Source of the DNA: Thalassiosira profunda
Lineage: Eukaryota; Bacillariophyta; Thalassiosirophyceae; Thalassiosirales; Thalassiosiraceae
Direction of reading: 5' to 3'
Length of the DNA: 13,031 nt
NCBI GenBank assembly: GCA_036939355.1
Contig: JALLAP010000445.1
Span: 1-13,031, forward strand
The notes beneath the pieces were generated by a model. That model saw only the letters and a list, made by a program, of their open reading frames with translations. It searched no databases and was not told where the DNA came from. Numbering within the stretch: position 1 is the stretch's first letter; each line of letters begins with the position of its first letter. Position numbers and translations under genes: made by a program. Of this stretch, positions 8,501 to 13,031 are shown in pieces.

Positions 8501-9110
8501 GATCCTTGGAAAGGGATGCGAGAATTGGGAATAAGTGGAGTTTCAGCGGCCCGCCCGATGACTTCTGATTGTTTTCCCGGTGGTCAATCTCCAGCAGTAT
8601 CTTCTCCAATTTCCTCAGGTTGTAAAACGCTTGTCCGTTTCTATTGCTGGCCAGCGAATTGCTCAAGCGCCTCATATCTGTTTTGGTCAACTCCCCCACA
8701 GGCTTCTTGAGAATTGACGTTATCGTCGGCTTGTACTTCTTCTTTGCGGGCCGCGGACGCTCTGGCTCCTCTGCAGGGTTTTCTGCATTTGGCAGGGGTG
8801 TCGATTGTTCGGTCTGTGGATCTGAGTTTGCAATCGATTGCCTCATTCGATGAAGCGACTCCAGCTCCTCGATGCTAGAGCTGATGTCGGATTCCATCGA
8901 GGGTGATTGGCTGCTGGCAATTGCAATAATCGACTGTACACTTCTGGGAACTCGACGAGGGCCACACTGAAAGGCGGATAGGGGAGCTACCAGGACGATG
9001 GCACATGATGCCAGGAGCGCCAGGCGTCGAGTTCGGCGTGAGGTGATGGGTGGTGGCATCGACCCCGAGGGCACATCATGATGTGGTATCGTCCTCATCA
9101 TTCGGCGCAT
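5554..9110 (-). CDS. Plastid-targeted P-class pentatricopeptide repeat (PPR) protein, split by two assembly joins
   Basis: As printed, the reading frame breaks at single Ns at 7127 and 7957. At each N the 72 bp on one side are repeated exactly on the other. Removing 73 bp at each join gives one open frame of 3411 nt, 1136 residues, ending in TAA at 5556-5554. The three protein pieces overlap exactly at the joins, so the gene is intact. The N-terminus has Arg-rich residues, a hydrophobic core (30-46) ending APLSA and then Phe47, followed by an Arg/Ser-rich stretch. This is a signal peptide plus transit peptide with an ASAF-like motif, indicating the plastid stroma. The alternative start at 9059 (Met18) leaves a more typical signal peptide. 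From about residue 350 to the C-terminus there are some ten or more 35-residue PPR helix pairs (pattern YNxxLNxY...KAExLL). No E, DYW or SMR domain is seen, so this is P-class: a sequence-specific RNA binder for transcript stability, processing or translation. The RNA target is unknown. Confidence 0.9.
7055..7199. repeat. Exact 72-bp direct duplication around a single N (unmerged contig overlap 1)
   Basis: Positions 7055-7126 and 7128-7199 are identical over 72 bp, separated only by N at 7127. The duplication lies inside the PPR gene and shifts its frame by 73 nt. The protein on both sides runs through the same segment (LLYTTALRCMRRFGCGEKAE), so one copy is surplus. This is an assembly artefact rather than biology. 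Confidence 0.95.
7885..8029. repeat. Exact 72-bp direct duplication around a single N (unmerged contig overlap 2)
   Basis: Positions 7885-7956 and 7958-8029 are identical over 72 bp, separated by N at 7957. The repeat length equals that of the first join exactly, which points to a fixed overlap set by the assembler, such as k-1. It again breaks the PPR frame, and removing 73 bp restores it. Confidence 0.95.
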
Positions 9111-9416
9111 ATCTGAACTAATATCATGTAGATTGCTCTCTATCTCTATCCCATCCTCTCATCTACCGGCGGCGAACCAATGCGGGCGGCCGGGACTAGA
9201 GGGGTCGCCGGCGGCACGACGCAGGGAAGCGCTGACGACGGGGGCGAGGAAAATGAAAAATGAATGGTGAACGAGCGTCGCTCACCCGACAGGGACGGAG
9301 GGGTGACAACGGACACAAATGAGAACACAAACAAAGCAGTGATGACAGCTGCTCCCAACATGAGCTCGTAGCTCATAAAAGCCACGCCGCAACTCGTCAC
9401 CATCGCCGCCATTGAA
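9111..9416. promoter_or_regulatory. Divergent intergenic region between PPR and PCMT genes
   Basis: These 306 bp lie between two head-to-head start codons and so contain both promoters and 5' UTRs. An in-frame TAG at 9369-9371 precedes the PCMT start. No clear core promoter motif is recognised. A minus-strand frame at 9146-9448 has one hydrophobic stretch but overlaps PCMT exon 1, and I do not support it as a gene. Confidence 0.5.
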
Positions 9417-10575
9417 ATGACGACGCCTCCATCCAGCGGGGGTCGCAACCGCCATCACTCTTCACGCCCCTCCATCAATTTCCTCCACTTAGTCCTCATC
9501 CTGCTCATATCCCCGCGAGGGATCTTTGCAGCATCTTCCCTCTTCACTCCCGCATGCGCGGCAGAACATCCGCCTCTGGCCTACGTTAGTAGGGGACACG
9601 ATCCTGAGCCGAAACCACTCATGCGTGCTTGGATGTGTCACGGTCGTACGCACCGAGAGATGGTCGACAAACTGGCATCGGTGAGTACATAGATTGCGAT
9701 CTTTCTGGATATTCAATCCCCAGATCCTCAATCGATTGCAAACTAATGGACCGGGGGAACGCAGGCTGGCATCGTCAAAGCGCCCATCAATAAGCAAGCC
9801 CTGCTCTCAGTGGACCGGCGCAATTACGTGCTGAACACTGATTACGCCTACGAGGATACACCCCAGTCGATTGGATACAGCGCTACCATTAGTGAGTGAT
9901 TTAGAAGAAGATCTTTCGTTGACATCAATCCCAGGAATCTCTCACATCAATTGCCGGGGGAGCGCAGGTGCACCACATATGCATGCGCATGTGCTGGAAG
10001 ATTTGCTACCGCCATTGCTGAGTGCATCGAAGGATCAGCCAAACAAACCTCTGAGCATATTGGACGTTGGCTGTGGATCTGGTTATCTGACTGCTGTATT
10101 TGGGCGGATGGTCGAGCCGAAGAGTAGCCGGAAGGTGCCCTCGACGTTTTCGCCAGTGTTGAACGATGGGAAGGTTATCGGAATTGACGTGGTGCCGCAG
10201 CTGGTGGAGATGTCCAAATCAAACATTCTGAAGGAAGACGGCTACCTCTTTGATTCCAAAACGGTCGAAGTGCACCTTGGGGACGGCTGGAAAGGATACC
10301 CCGAGGGATCGCCGTACAATGCAATTCACGTGGGCGCCGCAGCTGCAGACTTTCCGCAAGAGTTGATGAAGCAGCTAGCCGTAGGCGGCGTGATGGTTAT
10401 TCCGGTAGGGCCAGAGGGCGGAACGCAATACCTCTATCGGGTTGAGAGAGTGGGCGATCGGGGAGAGGTGGTGGGTGCGGGAAGCGACACGTCGAAGGGG
10501 TTTGTGGAGGAGGATTACAACGTCCGCCGGGTGTTGGGCGTGCGCTACGTGCCTCTCGTTCGCACAAGGGAGTGA
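9417..10575 (+). CDS. PCMT: Protein-L-isoaspartate O-methyltransferase (PCMT), three exons, with N-terminal targeting segment
   Basis: Exons are 9417-9680, 9765-9891 and 9968-10575, giving 999 nt and 332 residues. Junctions follow GT-AG and restore the family sequence: exon 2 ends in ATT A and exon 3 starts GT GCA CCA, producing TISAPHMHA. Diagnostic blocks are AWMCHGRTHREMV (71-83), GIVK, VDRRNYV, YEDTPQSIGY (117-126), TISAPHMHA, SAM motif I LDVGCGSG (162-169), a GID acidic loop, GDGW, and the C-terminal GGVMVIPVG. The enzyme uses SAM to methylate isoaspartyl residues in damaged proteins, starting their repair. The usual PCMT begins near the AWxxxG motif; here about 67 extra residues precede it, with a hydrophobic core at 20-38 (FLHLVLILL) that suggests a signal peptide or anchor. 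The destination could be the ER, secretory system or plastid. The Phe +1 plastid motif is not clear. In-frame upstream stop is at 9369. Confidence 0.93.
9681..9764 (+). other. PCMT intron 1 (84 nt, phase 0)
   Basis: The donor is GTGAGT and the acceptor GCAG. A CTAAT branch-point-like motif lies at 9743-9747. Splicing joins KLAS to AGIVK, matching the family. Its sequence is similar to intron 2 through most of its length. It is flanked by a 9-bp direct repeat, CTGGCATCG, at 9672-9680 and 9766-9774. Confidence 0.93.
9892..9967 (+). other. PCMT intron 2 (76 nt, phase 1)
   Basis: The donor is GTGAGT and the acceptor GCAG. Splicing rebuilds the Ser codon of the invariant ISAPHMH block. It shares ordered blocks with intron 1: GATCTTTC, CAATCCC, CTCA..ATC.ATTGC and a 13-nt 3' end differing at one base. 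It lacks the 11-nt segment that carries the branch-like CTAAT in intron 1. Confidence 0.94.
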
Positions 10576-10788
10576 CTGCGAGACTGGCACTTGTATTGTT
10601 TGAGATGCTATGAGAACTGATCTAGGCCGCCTAGGCAGTGTGTTGCTAATAACGAAAGCGGGCCTATTATGCATACCAATACACCCGTCCTGCTGATCGA
10701 ACGCCACACTTGGCCCACGGATAAGAAGAAGTGACGACTCTTCAGTTGAATTGAAGATCAAACAGGCAGCTCCAACCCACCGCCCCAT

Positions 10789-11605
10789 TTACAGCAAATA
10801 CGCTTTGACGACGGCCAAGGCGTGGATCATAAAGAAGATGCCGCCCACGACGAAGAACGTTCCTCCTTTCTGGACTCCGTCGGGCCAAGTCTGATACTGC
10901 GGCATCAAGAAGTTGGCACCATAAGAGAAATTGATGGCGCCAAGCAACGCCGAGAAGATGGCCACGATGAACGGCACGGGAATGACGTTTCCGCTGCGGA
11001 GCAGGCGGGCGGTGTCCCACAAGAGAGCAAACGCCACCGTGCAAGTTCCGGCAATGTACAGATACTGGCCCAGAGGGCACGGAGAATAGCCGTAGCAAGT
11101 GGTGCCGTCCATGATCCCCGGGTAGAATGCGACAGACCCAGCCACCAACGCCGCGCTTCCAAAGATGTAGAGCGACGCGTTCGCCATTGCAACTAACCCG
11201 CCCTGGATGCTGCCGAGGAAGTCGATGACGGTGTCGATCAGGAAGAGGCCGGTGCCGATGATGAAGAAGATGGCGCAGTTCTGCCATCGAACGAATAGAA
11301 GATGCATATCAAAGAATGAGTGTGTTGCAAATTGCGAGACGCGAAACAAAGAGGCATCAACCTACTTTGAAGTCACTCGTGGGAGTCGTCACGATCACAT
11401 CGGGCAGGGCGTAGGTGCCCGCGGCGATGAGGAAGGCCGCCATGACCACGCGGCTCAAGGCGTTGTAATACACCAACAGGGACTTGCCACCGCCGCCCTT
11501 GCCTTCGTCGGCCTCCTCGCTCGCGCCCGTGTCGTCCGACACATCCTTGATGGGCGCCTCGTCGTCGGCGAGGGCCGTCTCCTTGGGGTCTTCGACGTCG
11601 GCCAT
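10789..11605 (-). CDS. Conserved-looking hypothetical membrane protein, about six TM helices, two exons
   Basis: Exons are 11605-11366 and 11280-10789, giving 732 nt and 243 residues; the phase-0 intron joins DFK to NCAIFF. The first 40 residues are acidic, hydrophilic and probably cytosolic. Hydrophobic segments follow at about 52-71, 82-103, 109-133, 151-173, 179-200 and 220-242. Four of them repeat a pattern of hydrophobic-x-Gly-Thr/Ser/Gly followed by a hydrophobic run (IIGT, IFGS, IAGT, VVGG), which suggests internal duplication. This resembles YrhK-type GS-rich membrane modules, but only loosely. Two Cys (142, 148) lie in one loop. No signal peptide, transport signature or catalytic motif is recognised. 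It may be a small transporter subunit or scaffold; the function is unknown. It is convergent with PCMT, with 213 bp between stops. Confidence 0.85.
11281..11365 (-). other. Intron of the six-TM membrane protein gene (85 nt)
   Basis: The donor is GTAGGT next to position 11366 and the acceptor is GGCAG ending at 11281, minus strand, phase 0. Reading through the donor hits a stop after two codons, and the downstream frame has no other good start for the membrane region. The sequence shows no clear similarity to the PCMT introns. Confidence 0.85.
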
Positions 11606-12090
11606 GGTGAGGTGTAGTCTGAGGCTCTGGCACTTCGGGGAAATTATGAGAGTTGGATCGGCCTCCTGCTGGCTTGAGCGTGGTGTCCACCCAAAACCAA
11701 AACCACAGCCGGCGAGGTGTCACCCTCTCGTGATTTGCGATTTGCGCTGTTGCCTCTCTGTTGAAGTTCAAGAGAGACAGATGACCTGTCCCTGCTCCTC
11801 AAAGTGCCCTTCTCAGAGAAGGTGCATGTGCTGCTCGCGCTGCCCGCCCTCACAACAACCATCCTCTCTTTGTGCTTGCCTGCTCCGTCGGGCTGCTCGC
11901 CGCCCAGGGCCCGGCGTTGGCGGCTTCTGACGCAGCCGTCGAGCCTTTGGACAATCATGAAAAGCCAAGTGCGGCATGTGCCTGACTGAGACGCGAGGCA
12001 GGGAGGCTGGCTCCAATTGTTTGTCGTGAGAGAAGAGGACGAGATGTAGGAAAGGTCTGGTTATGCATCTCACGTATGGTAGATAGGCGA
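11606..12090. other. Intergenic stretch between two minus-strand genes
   Basis: These 485 bp contain the promoter and 5' UTR of the membrane protein gene and the 3' region of the next gene. Parts are C/T-rich. Short open frames on both strands exist but lack protein-like composition or motifs. I see no RNA gene or repeat in it. Confidence 0.5.
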
Positions 12091-13031
12091 TCATTGCCGC
12101 AGCACAGAGTCGAGCCACTGGGTAGCGTATTCAATCTCTTCAAGCGTGTGATGGGACTTCGAACCCTCTCCCGCACCAGTGGTTCTAGCTCTCTTCGCTG
12201 GCCGCTTCGAGCGGCCTTTCGAGCCCGGTAAGGCGGCTTCTGGCAAATCGATTTTAGCATGCTCAAGTCTTGACGGAACTGCAACCCATTGCAATAGCGT
12301 AAGATAAACACAGCAGCGTCGTCAAGCAAAAAAGTTCCTTGTTCATCACTCACCAGAAGATGCAGATTCCGATATCGTCAGCACATCGAAGCAAACAAAG
12401 GCTAGCGCCTCCTCATTCATCCTCGCTGTCAAAGCAAACAGCTCTCCACGCAGCTGAGCAATTCGCTTTGATTCGCCGTCGCCTTCCTTCACCACCTTCT
12501 CGACCATTCGCTGTCGCATCAGAGCACCCAGCGGTGCAACGCGCACGAGGTCCGGATCGGACTCATCGTTGACAGGACCTCCGGCCATGTCCACCAATGG
12601 ATCCACTCCACCAACTATCTTCAACGCAATTGCACCGACACCGAAGATTGCTGCCATGCCGCAGCTGCTCATCAAAGATACCCGCACGTCTTGACAGGTT
12701 TGCCCAATGGACTTTTCTCGGAGTGAGGGCGAGTGAGCAGTATCAATGTCGTTCCACTCTCCACCAACACCGCACTTTCGGCCCATCGTATCCATTGATC
12801 TCGAGAGAGCGTCAAATGCATCTCTGACGGCCCGCCCAGTGGACTGCAGCGAAGCCGCATTCACCCTTCTCGAGGCATTGGAAGCACCGGATGCCGAGGC
12901 GAGGGCAGCGCTGTGAAGAGATTGGATGTCGCTCGCCTTCGGATCATTGCAGGCTAGCAGCCTCAGCAGCGAGGCTGGTCGCGGGAAGACGGGAATAAAT
13001 CGCCCACTGCGAGAGTCGCAGGCGAGTCGGA
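12091..13031 (-). CDS. Unrecognised protein with NLS-like basic C-terminus, 3' part (5' truncated at window edge)
   Basis: Visible exons are 13031-12354 and 12278-12091; the frame is stop-free from the window edge to the intron, so the N-terminus lies outside. About 287 residues are visible. The upstream part is Ala/Ser/Leu/Arg-rich (ending near VNAASLQSTGR), followed by SMDTMGRKCG, a mildly hydrophobic helix (SSCGMAAIFGVGAIALKIVGG) and a charged helix with MRQRMVEKVVKEGDGESKRIAQLRGEL, probably coiled. The second exon has a cluster KGRSKRPAKRAR that resembles a nuclear localisation signal, then a short acidic/aromatic tail ending WLDSVLRQ. The intron is phase 1 and rebuilds a Val codon. I do not recognise the family. 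A nuclear protein is an inference from the basic cluster. Confidence 0.75.
12279..12353 (-). other. Intron of the 3'-terminal gene (75 nt, phase 1)
   Basis: The donor is GTGAGT at 12353-12348 and the acceptor is TTGCAG ending at 12279 on the minus strand. Splicing joins ASS to VPSRLEH in frame. Without splicing the frame stops two codons into the intron. Its first ~35 nt show weak resemblance to PCMT intron 2, but the 3' end does not. Confidence 0.85.

Noticed and set aside
9146..9448. A 100-residue minus-strand frame with a hydrophobic stretch in the PPR-PCMT gap
   Set aside because: It overlaps PCMT exon 1 and fills a short bidirectional promoter; a single hydrophobic run with Pro/Ser-rich remainder is not enough support.
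12279..12353. A third member of the PCMT intron family in the last gene
   Set aside because: Only the donor end and a scattered ~35 nt resemble PCMT intron 2; the diagnostic CAATCCC block and the CGGGGGA-type 3' end are missing.
1..13031. CRISPR array, tRNA or rRNA genes, or transposase genes
   Set aside because: No repeat-spacer structure, cloverleaf, rRNA-like sequence or transposase motif was seen on either strand.

Overview
The window looks like compact nuclear DNA from a photosynthetic stramenopile, most likely a diatom or close relative. The evidence is eukaryotic: GT-AG introns of 75-85 nt, an ER E3 ligase, and a large PPR protein whose N-terminus carries a signal peptide ending in an ASAF-like motif with Phe at +1, the hallmark of bipartite plastid targeting in algae with red-type complex plastids. 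Genes are dense, intron-poor and separated by short intergenic gaps. Species assignment is inference.

Layout. 3-626 (+) is the 3' end of a Pro/Tyr/Gln-rich disordered protein with three PPxY motifs. 904-1635 (-) is a class I SAM methyltransferase. 1990-2316 (+) is a bacterial-type L-rhamnose mutarotase. After a spacer with an imperfect 49-nt tandem repeat and a degenerate telomere-like GGTTAG tract, 2808-5531 (+) encodes an HRD1-type ERAD ubiquitin ligase with an unusual acidic N-terminal extension and a C-terminal WW domain. Only 22 bp away, tail to tail, 5554-9110 (-) encodes a predicted plastid PPR protein. As printed it is broken twice, each time at a single N flanked by exact 72-bp duplications. 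These are unmerged contig overlaps; collapsing them gives one open frame of 1136 residues.

9417-10575 (+) is a three-exon protein-L-isoaspartate O-methyltransferase with an N-terminal hydrophobic targeting segment. Its two introns are recognisably homologous to each other, which suggests introner-like elements. 10789-11605 (-) is a two-exon protein with about six membrane spans, and 12091-13031 (-) is the 3' part of an unrecognised gene with one intron and a basic, NLS-like C-terminus.

The genes do not form one pathway. Three concern protein quality or modification (HRD1, PCMT, and perhaps the methyltransferase), one sugar metabolism and one plastid RNA metabolism. The main points for a second look are the homologous intron pair, the HRD1-WW fusion (with a PPxY-rich protein encoded 2 kb away), and the two assembly joins that split a real gene.
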